DNA from: Streptomyces populi
GTDB taxonomy: Bacteria; Actinomycetota; Actinomycetes; Streptomycetales; Streptomycetaceae
Direction: 5' to 3'
DNA: 64,000 nucleotides
Assembly (NCBI RefSeq): GCF_002911015.1
Contig: NZ_KZ626884.1
Coordinates: forward strand, 1 to 64,000
Part shown: in pieces, positions 52,906-61,041 of the stretch
Layout: each line of letters starts with the position of its first letter
Numbering within the stretch: the first letter of the stretch is position 1
Notes under the pieces: model-generated
Databases searched by the model: none
What the model saw: the letters and a program-made list of their open reading frames with translations, nothing else
What the model was told of the DNA's origin: nothing
Made by a program: the position numbers and the translations under genes

Positions 52906-52992
52906 ATGGTTCCCCAGGCCCTGAACTTCGCGTCGCGTCGCTATGTCGACCTGCGACGCCAGGGCACGGCCACCTGTCGCCGCCCGTCCTGA
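52906..52992 (+). CDS. Cysteine-containing leader peptide, leaderless (28 aa)
   Basis: The frame reads MVPQALNFASRRYVDLRRQG, then TATCRRPS and stop. The pattern R-R-x-V-D-L-x-R ... A-x-C-R-R is that of the short peptides found before sulfur-metabolism operons in Streptomyces and mycobacteria, where Cys codons near the end act as a cysteine-sensing attenuator. It lies 124 bases before the ROK regulator gene on the same strand. One Cys codon is present, followed by two Arg codons. Confidence 0.65.
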   Translation: MVPQALNFASRRYVDLRRQGTATCRRPS

Positions 52993-53116
52993 GGCGGGGC
53001 GGAGCGGATCCGGCTCGCCGAGACCACAGCGGACCACACCAGACGCACGCCGCGCACGCCGCGGCGGGGCGTACGTGACGGCGCTCGGCCGGACCAGCTC
53101 CCGAGGAAGAACTTCC

Positions 53117-54319
53117 ATGGCCAGTACGGTGGCACCCCCTTCCCTGTCCCCTCCTTCCCCCGTCCTCGCCCGGCGCCGGGCGAGCGCCAGCGTGATCCTG
53201 CGGTCCGTGCTGGAGCACGGGCCGGTCGCCCGCAGCACCATCTCCCGGCTGACCGGGCTCTCCCCCGCGTCGGTGACCGACTACTGCGCCCGGTTCACCG
53301 AACGGGGTCTGATCCGGGAGGCCGCCGCTCCCCTCCGGTCGGGCGGGGTCGGGCGGCCGCACCTCCCGGTCGACCTGGACCACTCCCGTTTCGTGGTCGG
53401 CGGGGTGCACGTGGCCGTGCCGTACACGACCGTCGCGCTGCTGGACCTGCGCGGGCGGGTCCTCGCCGAGAAGCGGCTGCGGCACGACGGCACCGAACCG
53501 GGCCCCGTCCTCGCGAACGCCGCCGACGCGATCGCCGCTCTCCTCGCCGGCGTCCCCGGCCGGACCGCCCTCGGCATCGGCGTGGCGGCCGGCGGCTGGG
53601 TGGACCCGGACTCCGGCACGATCGTGGAGCACCCGATGCTGGGCTGGCGTGACGTGGACGTGCGGGAGGCCGTCGGGGCCCGCACGGGGCTGCCGGTCCA
53701 CGTGGACGGCCACGCGCGGGCGTTGGTCAACGGGGAGCGGCTGTTCGGGCGGGCCAGGGGCAGCCGGAGCGTGCTGCATCTCTTCGCCGGCAACGTGGTG
53801 GACGCCGCCTTCGCCACCCACGACCAGGTGCACTACGGACCCCGCTCGCAGGCCGGGGCGATCGCCCATCTGCCCCTGCCGGGCGGGGCGGAGCGGTGCG
53901 ACTGCGGCCGGACGGGGTGCCTCCAGGCCGAGCTGAGCGAACGGACGCTGTGCCGACGGGCCCGGGAACGGGGGGTCACGGACGGCTCGAACCCGATGCA
54001 CGTGGTCTTCGCCGCGGCCGCCGGGGACCCACTGGCCGTGGAGTTGCTGACGGAGCGTTCCCGGATGGTCGGGCGGGCGGCGGGGCTGCTGCTCGACGTG
54101 CTCAACCCGGAGACGGTCGTCGTCACCGAGATAGGCGCCATACACCGGGAGGACTGCCTCGGCGCGCTGCGCGAGGCGGTGGGACCGGAACGGGCGTCCG
54201 CGGTCGTCCCGACCAGCTTCCCCGATTCGGTGCTGGCCGTGGCGGGCGGGTCGGTCGTGCTCGACGTCCTCTACCGCGATCCGCTGGGCTCTCCGGGCTC
54301 CCCACCGGGGGCTAATTAA
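53117..54319 (+). CDS. ROK family transcriptional regulator (400 aa)
   Basis: An N-terminal winged helix (SASVILRSVLEHGPVARSTI, then SRLTGLSPASVTDYCARF) is joined to a ROK sugar-kinase-like domain: GIGVAAGGWVDPDSGTIVE, the metal-binding CDCGRTGCLQA, and an EIGAIHRED region. ATG 53117 (MASTVAPPS) is preceded by GAGGA 9 bases upstream. Its place behind a cysteine leader and ahead of the sulfonate transporter suggests it controls organosulfur use; the effector is unknown. Confidence 0.9.
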   Translation: MASTVAPPSLSPPSPVLARRRASASVILRSVLEHGPVARSTISRLTGLSPASVTDYCARFTERGLIREAAAPLRSGGVGRPHLPVDLDHSRFVVGGVHVAVPYTTVALLDLRGRVLAEKRLRHDGTEPGPVLANAADAIAALLAGVPGRTALGIGVAAGGWVDPDSGTIVEHPMLGWRDVDVREAVGARTGLPVHVDGHARALVNGERLFGRARGSRSVLHLFAGNVVDAAFATHDQVHYGPRSQAGAIAHLPLPGGAERCDCGRTGCLQAELSERTLCRRARERGVTDGSNPMHVVFAAAAGDPLAVELLTERSRMVGRAAGLLLDVLNPETVVVTEIGAIHREDCLGALREAVGPERASAVVPTSFPDSVLAVAGGSVVLDVLYRDPLGSPGSPPGAN

Positions 54320-54336
54320 TTCAGAAAGTCGGAATG

Positions 54337-54342
54337 TTGACA
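54337..54342 (+). promoter_or_regulatory. -35 box before the second leader peptide
   Basis: TTGACA stands in an AT-rich stretch between the ROK stop and the leader peptide. A matching -10 is not clear (GAGCAT at 54361-54366 has 18-base spacing). Confidence 0.45.
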
Positions 54343-54373
54343 GGGTTCCTTCCCGGACAGGAGCATCGTGTGC

Positions 54374-54457
54374 ATGAGCAGCGCGCGGGTGCAGGTTCCG
54401 CTCACCAAGTGCCGTGTGGTCGACCTGATGCGGGTCGCACGCACACGTTGTTGCTGA
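54374..54457 (+). CDS. Cys-Cys-ending leader peptide (27 aa)
   Basis: From ATG the frame is MSSARVQVPLTKCRVVDLMR, then VARTRCC and stop; a GTG 6 bases upstream adds Val-Cys. AGGAG is at 54359-54363. The V-D-L-M-R-V-A core and the terminal double Cys match the cysteine-responsive leader peptides of actinobacterial sulfur operons. It precedes the Ssu-type transporter by 347 bases of repeat-rich, hairpin-capable RNA, the right layout for attenuation. Confidence 0.75.
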   Translation: MSSARVQVPLTKCRVVDLMRVARTRCC

Positions 54458-54804
54458 CCGCCTGTCACTGACCGGCCGTCACCGACACCCCGTCACCGAC
54501 GTTCCGTCACGGACGCGTGGTCGTCGGCGCCTCGTCGCCGATCCTCCGGGACGTTGATCCGCCGGTGCGCTGATCCCTCGGTGCACTGATCCGTCGTACG
54601 CGGGACCGGCTGTCCGACGCCGGCGCGGCACGGACCGTCCGGCCGTCGTCCCCGTCGGCCCGTCTCCTTCGGCACGCCACCGGCGTGTGTCCTCTACGGC
54701 ACGCCACCGGCGTGTGTCCTCTTCGGCGCGCCCGCCTCTCCTCCGGCTTCGCCCTGCCCGGAACCCCGCGCGCTCTCCCGCCCCTGGAATCTCCGGAGCC
54801 TCCC
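54458..54804 (+). promoter_or_regulatory. Repeat-rich leader between the Cys peptide and the transporter operon
   Basis: It contains three CCGTCAC(C/G)GAC units with a 14-base period (54476, 54490, 54504) and two nearly identical 27-base units at 54670-54696 and 54697-54723. Each 27-base unit carries a CACGCC-ACC-GGCGTG hairpin. These can form alternative RNA stems and are a likely attenuator. Confidence 0.5.
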
Positions 54805-55923
54805 ATGCCACCACTGTCCGCACGGTCAACGCGTGCCTCCTCGTCCCCCTCTCCCTCCCTCTCCCCCTCCCCGTCCGGTGTCGACCGGCGCGTGTTCCTG
54901 TCCTCCCTGCTCGGCGCCGCGGCCGTGGCCGGGCTGAGCGGCTGCACCGCCGCCGGCGCGGCCGACAGCCGGTCCGCGGGAGACCTGTCGGCGCCCCTGG
55001 CCGACAAGGTGCCGCAGGGCACCAAGCTCTCGATCGCCTCGTACCAAGGCGTCCAGGAACTCCAGTTCAAGCTGGCGGGGCTGGCCGGGCTGCCGTTCAC
55101 CGTGTCCGACTGGGTGAACATCGGCGCCGGGCCCGACGTCATCAACGCCTTCCGCGCCAAGTCCCTGGAGGTCGGGAACAACGCGGGCATCCCGCCGATC
55201 CAGGCGCACTTCCAGGGCTTCGACGCGAAGATCGTCGCGATCAACATCACCAGGAAGCCCAACTACCTGTTCGCCACCAAGCCCGGCAGCGACATCAAGG
55301 ACGTCCAGGGCTTCAAGGGGAAGAAACTGGCCTTCTCCCAGGGACAGGCGCAGGGTGTCGTCCTGCTGCGCGCCCTGAAGCAGGCGGGTCTGTCCTACGA
55401 CGACGTGAACCTCGTGCCGCTGACCAGCAACCAGTTCCTCACCGCGCTCCAGGCCGGGCAGGTGGACATAGCCCCGCTCGCCAACAGCCAGGCACCCGCC
55501 TATCTCAAGCAGTACGGGTCCAAGGGCGCCCACACCATCGACACCGACGTGGTGGACCTGCTCAACCTGCTCTGGGCGCCCACCTCGGTGCTGGCCGACC
55601 GGGCGAAGGCGGCCGCGGTCGCCGCGTACATCCCGCGCTGGGCGAAGGGCCAGGTGTGGGCGTACGAGCACCCCGACGAGTGGAACGAGGAGTTCTACGT
55701 CAAGACGCAGAACCTGACCCTCGCGCAGGCCCGGTCGATCACCGCGCTCGCCAACAAGCCCCTCTTCCCGCCGAGTTGGGACGAGGCCGTCAAGTGGGAG
55801 CAGGAGACCGCCGATCTGCTGGCGGAGGGCGGCTTCGTGAAGAGGTTCAAGGTCGGCTCGCTCTTCGACCGGCGCTTCGAGGCCATCGCGGCCAGGGCCG
55901 TCCCCGCGGAATACCGGAGGTGA
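54805..55923 (+). CDS. ssuA: Aliphatic sulfonate/taurine-type ABC transporter substrate-binding lipoprotein (372 aa)
   Basis: Lipoprotein: twin-Arg-like DRRVFLSSLLGAAAVAGLSGC with lipobox LSGC. The binding-protein domain shows IASYQGVQELQFKLAGLAGL, EVGNNAGIPPIQAH and LKQAGLSYDDVNLVPL, as in SsuA/TauA-type proteins. ATG 54805 is 7 bases after GGAG. First gene of a five-gene operon. The sulfonate assignment rests on context and family. Confidence 0.88.
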   Translation: MPPLSARSTRASSSPSPSLSPSPSGVDRRVFLSSLLGAAAVAGLSGCTAAGAADSRSAGDLSAPLADKVPQGTKLSIASYQGVQELQFKLAGLAGLPFTVSDWVNIGAGPDVINAFRAKSLEVGNNAGIPPIQAHFQGFDAKIVAINITRKPNYLFATKPGSDIKDVQGFKGKKLAFSQGQAQGVVLLRALKQAGLSYDDVNLVPLTSNQFLTALQAGQVDIAPLANSQAPAYLKQYGSKGAHTIDTDVVDLLNLLWAPTSVLADRAKAAAVAAYIPRWAKGQVWAYEHPDEWNEEFYVKTQNLTLAQARSITALANKPLFPPSWDEAVKWEQETADLLAEGGFVKRFKVGSLFDRRFEAIAARAVPAEYRR

Positions 55924-55928
55924 CGGCC

Positions 55929-56981
55929 GTGACGAGCAGGACTTCGACCGAGGACCGGTCCACGACCGGGTCCGCGCCCGCCTCTCCCCCGGCCGGGACC
56001 ACGCCCCCGTCGGCCTCGGCCACGACCTCGACCACGACCTCGACCACGGCCGACACCGCCCCGGCCTCCGCCGCCGCGTCACCCGCCGGCGTCGGCACCG
56101 AGCCGCCCCCGGCCGTACCGGTCGCGGCGGAGGCGGTCGGCGCGGGAACGGCCGGCGGGGCCGGAGCCGGCGGCCGCCCGTTCCGGCGGGCTCCCCGGAC
56201 CCGGCGCCGCACCCTCGCGCCCGGCAGGCGGCTGCCCGCCTCCCGGATCGTCGGTCCGGCCCTGTTCCTGGCCCTGTGGGCCGTCGCGTCCGCCGCCGGA
56301 CAGCTGGATCCCGGCGCGATCCCCGCGCCCTGGACGGTGCTGAGGACCACCGGTGACCTGTGGACCGACGGCACCCTGCCCACCGATGTGCTGACGTCGC
56401 TGGAACGCGCGGGGTACGGGTTCGCGTTCGGCCTGACCGCCGGTGTCGTCCTCGCCCTCGCCTCCGGGCTCAGCCGGGTCGGGGAGGCGCTGATCGACGG
56501 GACCGTACAGCTCAACCGGGCGATCCCGACCCTCGGCCTGATCCCGCTGTTCATCCTCTGGCTCGGCATCGGCGAGACCTTCAAGATCGCGATCATCGCC
56601 ATCGTCGTCTACATCCCGATCTACCTGAACCTGCACTCCGCCCTGTCCGGCATCGACAACCGGTTCGTGGAACTCGCCGAGGTCCAGGGGTTGTCGAGGA
56701 TCCGCTTCATCCGTCAGATCGTGATCCCCGGCGCGCTGCCCGGCTTCTTCGTCGGACTGCGGCTCGGGGTGACCGGCTCCTGGCTCTCCCTGGTCGTCCT
56801 GGAGCAGATCAACGCCACCAGCGGCCTCGGCTACATGATGTTCCAGGCCCAGAACTACGGCCGGACCGACATCATCCTCGTCGGCCTGCTGGTCTACGGC
56901 ATCTTCGGGCTCGTCTCCGACAGCGCGGTTCGTCTCGTCGAACGAAAGGTGCTGTCGTGGCGACGCACACTCAGCAGCTGA
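55929..56981 (+). CDS. ssuC: Sulfonate ABC transporter permease (350 aa)
   Basis: BPD-type permease with six helices and the EAA loop VELAEVQGLSRIRFIRQIVIP, as in SsuC/TauC. The first 100 residues are a Thr/Ser/Pro/Ala-rich cytosolic extension, unusual in length. GTG 55929 is 8 bases after GGAGG; GTG 55920 overlaps that site. It starts 5 bases after the binding-protein stop. Confidence 0.9.
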   Translation: MTSRTSTEDRSTTGSAPASPPAGTTPPSASATTSTTTSTTADTAPASAAASPAGVGTEPPPAVPVAAEAVGAGTAGGAGAGGRPFRRAPRTRRRTLAPGRRLPASRIVGPALFLALWAVASAAGQLDPGAIPAPWTVLRTTGDLWTDGTLPTDVLTSLERAGYGFAFGLTAGVVLALASGLSRVGEALIDGTVQLNRAIPTLGLIPLFILWLGIGETFKIAIIAIVVYIPIYLNLHSALSGIDNRFVELAEVQGLSRIRFIRQIVIPGALPGFFVGLRLGVTGSWLSLVVLEQINATSGLGYMMFQAQNYGRTDIILVGLLVYGIFGLVSDSAVRLVERKVLSWRRTLSS

Positions 56982-57811
56982 CCCGCTCCCACACGGTCCG
57001 CCTGCGCGGGCTCACCAGGTCGTTCGAGGGCCGCACGGTGCTCGACGGCATCGACCTCGACCTTCCGGCGGGCCAGTTCACCGCCCTGCTGGGGCACAGC
57101 GGCTCCGGCAAGAGCACGCTGCTGCGCGCCATCGCCGGCCTCGATCACGACGTCGCCGGCAGCGGGGAGCTCACCGCCCCGGAAAGGGTGTCCGTCGTCT
57201 TCCAGGACTCCCGGCTGCTCCCCTGGCGCCGCGTCCTCGACAACGTCCTGCTCGGCACCGACGGCCGGGACGCCGCGGAGAGGGGCCGCTCCGCCCTCGC
57301 CGAGGTGGGACTCGCGGGGCGCGAACGGGCCTGGCCCAATGAACTGTCCGGCGGCGAGGCACAACGCGCCGCCCTGGCCCGCTCCCTCGTCCGCGAGCCC
57401 GAACTGCTCCTGGCCGACGAACCGTTCGGGGCGCTGGACGCGCTCACCCGGATCCGGATGCACGTGCTGCTGCGCGAACTGTGGGAACGCCACCGGCCGT
57501 CCGTGCTGCTCGTCACGCACGACGTGGACGAGGCGATCGTGCTGGCCGACCGGGTGCTCGTGCTCGACCACGGCCGCATCGGCCTCGACCTGTCCATCGA
57601 CCGTCCGCACCCGCGCTCGTACCGCGATCCCCTGCTCGGCGAATACCGCGAACGGCTGCTGAACGCCCTCGGGGTGACCGAGGACGTGACGGGGACGACG
57701 GCGAGGACGGGGTCCGGGACGACGGCACGCCCCGCGACCGGCCCGGACACGACGGCGGACGACGGCGCCGGGCACGGCGCGTCCGCACACCAGGAGGAGA
57801 AGCACCCGTGA
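56957..57811 (+). CDS. ssuB: Sulfonate ABC transporter ATP-binding protein (284 aa)
   Basis: Walker A LLGHSGSGKSTLL, Q-loop VFQDSRLLPWRRV, signature LSGGEAQRAALARSL, Walker B LLLADEPF and H-loop VTHDVDEA. GTG 56957 with GAAAGG upstream overlaps the permease by 25 bases. A 45-residue Thr/Gly-rich tail follows. SsuB/TauB group. Confidence 0.92.
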   Translation: MATHTQQLTRSHTVRLRGLTRSFEGRTVLDGIDLDLPAGQFTALLGHSGSGKSTLLRAIAGLDHDVAGSGELTAPERVSVVFQDSRLLPWRRVLDNVLLGTDGRDAAERGRSALAEVGLAGRERAWPNELSGGEAQRAALARSLVREPELLLADEPFGALDALTRIRMHVLLRELWERHRPSVLLVTHDVDEAIVLADRVLVLDHGRIGLDLSIDRPHPRSYRDPLLGEYRERLLNALGVTEDVTGTTARTGSGTTARPATGPDTTADDGAGHGASAHQEEKHP

Positions 57812-59202
57812 CCAGCCCGCGCCGGCTCCATCTCAACGCCTTCCTGATGAACACCGGGCACCACGAGGCGTCCTGGCGGCTCCCGGAGAGCGACCCGTAC
57901 GCCCACGTCGAGACGGCCCACTACGTGCGTCTCGCGCGGATCGCCGAACGCGGCACCTTCGACTCGCTCTTCCTCGCCGACGGCCCGGTCCTGTTCAACA
58001 GCGTGGGCCAACGCCCCTCCGGGGCGCTCGAACCCATCACCCTGCTCACCGCGCTGGCCACCGCCACCGAGCACATCGGCCTGATCGCCACCGCCTCCAC
58101 GTCCTACAACTCCCCCTACAACCTGGCCCGCAGACTCGCCTCCCTCGACCACATCAGCGGCGGCCGCGCGGGCTGGAACATCGTCACCACCGCGGGCGCC
58201 GAGGCCGCCCGCAACTTCGGCCTCGAGGACGAGCCCGCGCACGCCACCCGGTACGAGCGCGCCGCCGAGTTCCTGGACGTGGCGCTCAAGCTCTGGGACA
58301 GCTGGGAGGACGACCTCGTCGTCGCCGACAAGGCGGCGGGCGTCTGGGGCGACCCCGGCAAGATCCACCCCGCGCGCCACAAGGGGACGTACTTCAGCGT
58401 GGAGGGCGCCCTCAACGTGCCCCGCACACCGCAGGGTCACCCGCTCCTCGTGCAGGCGGGCTCCTCCGAGGACGGCAGACGGTTCGCGGCCCGGTACGCG
58501 GAGGCGGTGTTCACCGCCCAGCAGACCCTCGCGGGCGCCCAGAAGTTCTACGCCAGCCTCAAGTCCCTCACCGGGCGGGCCGGCCGGAACCCGGACCACG
58601 TCAAGGTCCTGCCCGGCATCGTCCCGGTCGTCGGCTCGACCGAGGCGGAGGCGCGCGCCCACGAGCGGGTCCTGGAGGACCACATCGTGTACGAGCACGG
58701 GCTGAACCGGCTGGAGCACCTGCTCCGCCTGGAGCCCGGCACGCTCGCCCTCGACGCGCCGCTGCCCGACGACCTGCCGCCGGAGAGCGCGATCGAGGGG
58801 GCCAAGAGCCGCTACACCCTCGTCGTGGAGCTCGCCCGGAGCGAGCGGCTGACCGTCCGCGAGCTGATCGGCCGGCTCGGCGGCGGGCGGGGCCACCTGA
58901 CCTTCGCCGGAACGCCCGAACAGGTCGCCGGCACGATCGAGGAGTGGTTCCGCGGCGGCGCCGCCGACGGCTTCAACATCATGCCCGCCGTGCTGCCGTC
59001 CGGCCTCGGCCTCTTCGTGGACCACGTGGTGCCGATCCTGCGCGAGAGGGGCCTGCTCCGCCGGGAGTACGGGCCCCGGCAGACCCTGCGGGAGCGCTAC
59101 GGGCTGCCGCGCCCGGCCAACCGGTACGCGACCGCGCCGACCGTCCCCGCACCCGCACCCGCCCCGGCGACCGCGTCCGTGAACGCGACCGCCCTCGCCT
59201 GA
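57808..59202 (+). CDS. LLM-class FMN-dependent monooxygenase, NtaA/SnaA/DszA type (464 aa)
   Basis: TIM-barrel flavin-dependent oxygenase: LHLNAFLMNTGHHEASWRLP, RGTFDSLFLADG, GRAGWNIVTT and FAGTPEQVAGTIEEWF are hallmarks. It uses reduced flavin to cleave C-S or C-N bonds; here it is likely to oxidise organosulfur compounds. GTG overlaps the ATPase stop by 4 bases (GTGA) behind AGGAGGAG. The Pro/Ala-rich C-tail is disordered. Confidence 0.88.
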   Translation: MTSPRRLHLNAFLMNTGHHEASWRLPESDPYAHVETAHYVRLARIAERGTFDSLFLADGPVLFNSVGQRPSGALEPITLLTALATATEHIGLIATASTSYNSPYNLARRLASLDHISGGRAGWNIVTTAGAEAARNFGLEDEPAHATRYERAAEFLDVALKLWDSWEDDLVVADKAAGVWGDPGKIHPARHKGTYFSVEGALNVPRTPQGHPLLVQAGSSEDGRRFAARYAEAVFTAQQTLAGAQKFYASLKSLTGRAGRNPDHVKVLPGIVPVVGSTEAEARAHERVLEDHIVYEHGLNRLEHLLRLEPGTLALDAPLPDDLPPESAIEGAKSRYTLVVELARSERLTVRELIGRLGGGRGHLTFAGTPEQVAGTIEEWFRGGAADGFNIMPAVLPSGLGLFVDHVVPILRERGLLRREYGPRQTLRERYGLPRPANRYATAPTVPAPAPAPATASVNATALA

Positions 59203-59270
59203 ACCGCTCGCACATCCCCCGAACCCGCTCGCACATCCCCGAACCGCCCAGCCGAAAGGACCCGTACCCC

Positions 59271-60164
59271 ATGACGGACATCGAGATCCAGAAGGTCACC
59301 GCGCACATCGGCGCCCGTGTCCTGGGCGTCGACGTCTCCAAGCCCCTGGACGACATCACCGTCGCCGCCCTGCGCACCGCCCTCGACGAGCACAAGGCGC
59401 TGGTCTTCGACGACGTCGACCTGGACGACGAGGGCCAGCAGGCCTTCGCCCGTCACTTCGGCGACCTCACCACCGCGCACCCCACCGTGCCCGCCGTGGA
59501 CGGCGCCCCGAACGTGCTGCCCGTCGACAGCGAGCGGGGCCGCGCCAACCACTGGCACACCGACGTGACCTTCGTGCTCAACCCGCCGCAGGCCAGCACC
59601 CTGCGCAGCATCACGGTCCCGCCGTACGGCGGCGAGACGCTCATCGCCAACGCCGCGGCCGCCTACCGCGATCTGCCCGAACCGCTCCGGGCGTTCGCCG
59701 ACACCCTGTGGGCCGAGCACACCAACGACTACGACTACGCGGTGCCGGACGAGAGCGTGGACGAGGACCAGGCCGCGCAGCGCGCCCAGTTCACGTCCAT
59801 CACGTTCCGTACCGCGCACCCGGTCGTCCGGGTCCACCCGCTGACCGGGGAGCGCGGCCTGTTCATCGGCGGGTTCGCGCAGCGGATCGTCGGACTGTCG
59901 GTGGGCGAGTCCCGCAAGATCCTCGACCTGCTCCAGGCGTACGTCACCCGGCCCGAGAACGTCCTGCGCTGGCGCTGGTCCCCGAACCAGCTCGTGCTGT
60001 TCGACAACCGGATCACCCAGCACTACGCGATCGACAACTACGACGGCCTGCCCCGTCGGCTGAACCGGGTGACGGTCGCCGGTGACGTGCCGGTCGGCAT
60101 CGACGGCACGCGGAGCCACTCGATCCAGGGCGACGCCTCGCACTACACGTCGGTGGCCGGCTGA
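59271..60164 (+). CDS. TauD/TfdA family 2-oxoglutarate dioxygenase (297 aa)
   Basis: Non-haem iron enzyme: the facial triad is His96-x-Asp98 (HWHTDVTF) and His251 (TQHYAIDN); Arg262 and Arg266 (RRLNRV) bind 2-oxoglutarate. Relatives release sulfite or sulfate from taurine, alkyl sulfonates or alkyl sulfates (TauD, AtsK). Clear GAAAGGA before the ATG. Last gene of the sulfur operon, followed by a bidirectional terminator. Confidence 0.92.
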   Translation: MTDIEIQKVTAHIGARVLGVDVSKPLDDITVAALRTALDEHKALVFDDVDLDDEGQQAFARHFGDLTTAHPTVPAVDGAPNVLPVDSERGRANHWHTDVTFVLNPPQASTLRSITVPPYGGETLIANAAAAYRDLPEPLRAFADTLWAEHTNDYDYAVPDESVDEDQAAQRAQFTSITFRTAHPVVRVHPLTGERGLFIGGFAQRIVGLSVGESRKILDLLQAYVTRPENVLRWRWSPNQLVLFDNRITQHYAIDNYDGLPRRLNRVTVAGDVPVGIDGTRSHSIQGDASHYTSVAG

Positions 60165-60184
60165 CGCCCCCGCCCGACGAGCAC

Positions 60185-60227
60185 CGGGACGGCCCCCGCG
60201 GGGAAACCCCTCGCGGGGGCCGTCCCG
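60185..60227. terminator. Bidirectional terminator between TauD and the phosphatase
   Basis: A perfect 16-bp stem (60185-60200 with 60212-60227) between two convergent genes, abutting both stop codons. Confidence 0.88.
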
Positions 60228-60854
60228 TCACGGTCCGCACGGCACGTTGAGCGAGACCAGGGCGGCCGCCCCGTCCTCCATCCGGAGTTCGGTGACCGCC
60301 GCGTTGCGCAGGCTCGGCAGGACCCGGCGGTACTCGCCCAGCGGGATGGACAGGGCGGTGCACAGCACCAGGCGCAGCAGGGTGTTGTGGGAGACGACCA
60401 GCACGCGTTCGCCGGGGTGGGTGTCGGCGATGCGGCGCAGGGCGTGCGTTCCCCGGGCCGCCGCCGTGCGCGGGTCCTCCGCCTCGGGGAAGGGGTAGGA
60501 CACCGGGTCGACGCGGTACGCCTTGGCGCGGGCCGGGTTCTCCTGTTCGAACTCGGCGAGCGTGCGGCCCTCCAGCACCCCGAAGTCGCATTCGCGCAGG
60601 GTGGGTTCACGCCGTGCGACCAGCCCGAGGGCGCGGCACGCGGGCTCGGCGGTGGCGACGGCGCGGGACATGGTCGAGGTCCAGATCGCGTCGACGGGGT
60701 GCGCGGCGGCCCAGCGGCCGAGGGCCTCCGCCTGGGCGCGGCCCTCCTCGGTGAGGTGGACGTCGCTCACTCCGGCGTAGCGGTTCTCCGCGTGCCGGAC
60801 GGTCTGCCCGTGCCGGACCAGGAGGAGGGTCGTGCGGCGGCTCGTAGTACTCAT
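60228..60854 (-). CDS. Histidine phosphatase family protein (208 aa)
   Basis: Phosphoglycerate-mutase-like fold: TLLLVRHGQTVRHAENRY carries the RHG nucleophile loop, TSTMSRAVATAEP the second Arg, and VLVVSHNTLLRLVL the C-terminal His. ATG 60854 reads MSTTSRRTT. Substrate unknown (broad phosphomonoesterase or phosphoglycerate mutase-like). Confidence 0.92.
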   Translation of the reverse strand: MSTTSRRTTLLLVRHGQTVRHAENRYAGVSDVHLTEEGRAQAEALGRWAAAHPVDAIWTSTMSRAVATAEPACRALGLVARREPTLRECDFGVLEGRTLAEFEQENPARAKAYRVDPVSYPFPEAEDPRTAAARGTHALRRIADTHPGERVLVVSHNTLLRLVLCTALSIPLGEYRRVLPSLRNAAVTELRMEDGAAALVSLNVPCGP

Positions 60855-60937
60855 GAATCCGCAGTATCCAGGTCCGGGCCGGGCCCGTGGGTGCGCCACG
60901 GGAGGTCCTGGGCGCGGCGAACCGTTTCGTCCCGCCG

Positions 60938-60971
60938 CCGGTCCCGTGAGCGCATGCGCTCACGGGACCGG
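60938..60971. repeat. 34-base perfect palindrome
   Basis: CCGGTCCCGTGAGCGCA is followed at once by its exact reverse complement. It lies in the 187-base gap between two minus-strand genes, 70 bases downstream of the DsbA-like gene. It could end that transcript or serve as an operator for the phosphatase. Confidence 0.9.
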
Positions 60972-61041
60972 TTCCCCCACGGACGGCTTCCCGGGGTCCG
61001 GGGTCACGCAGCCGGGGCCGGGGCCGGGACGACCGGAACGC

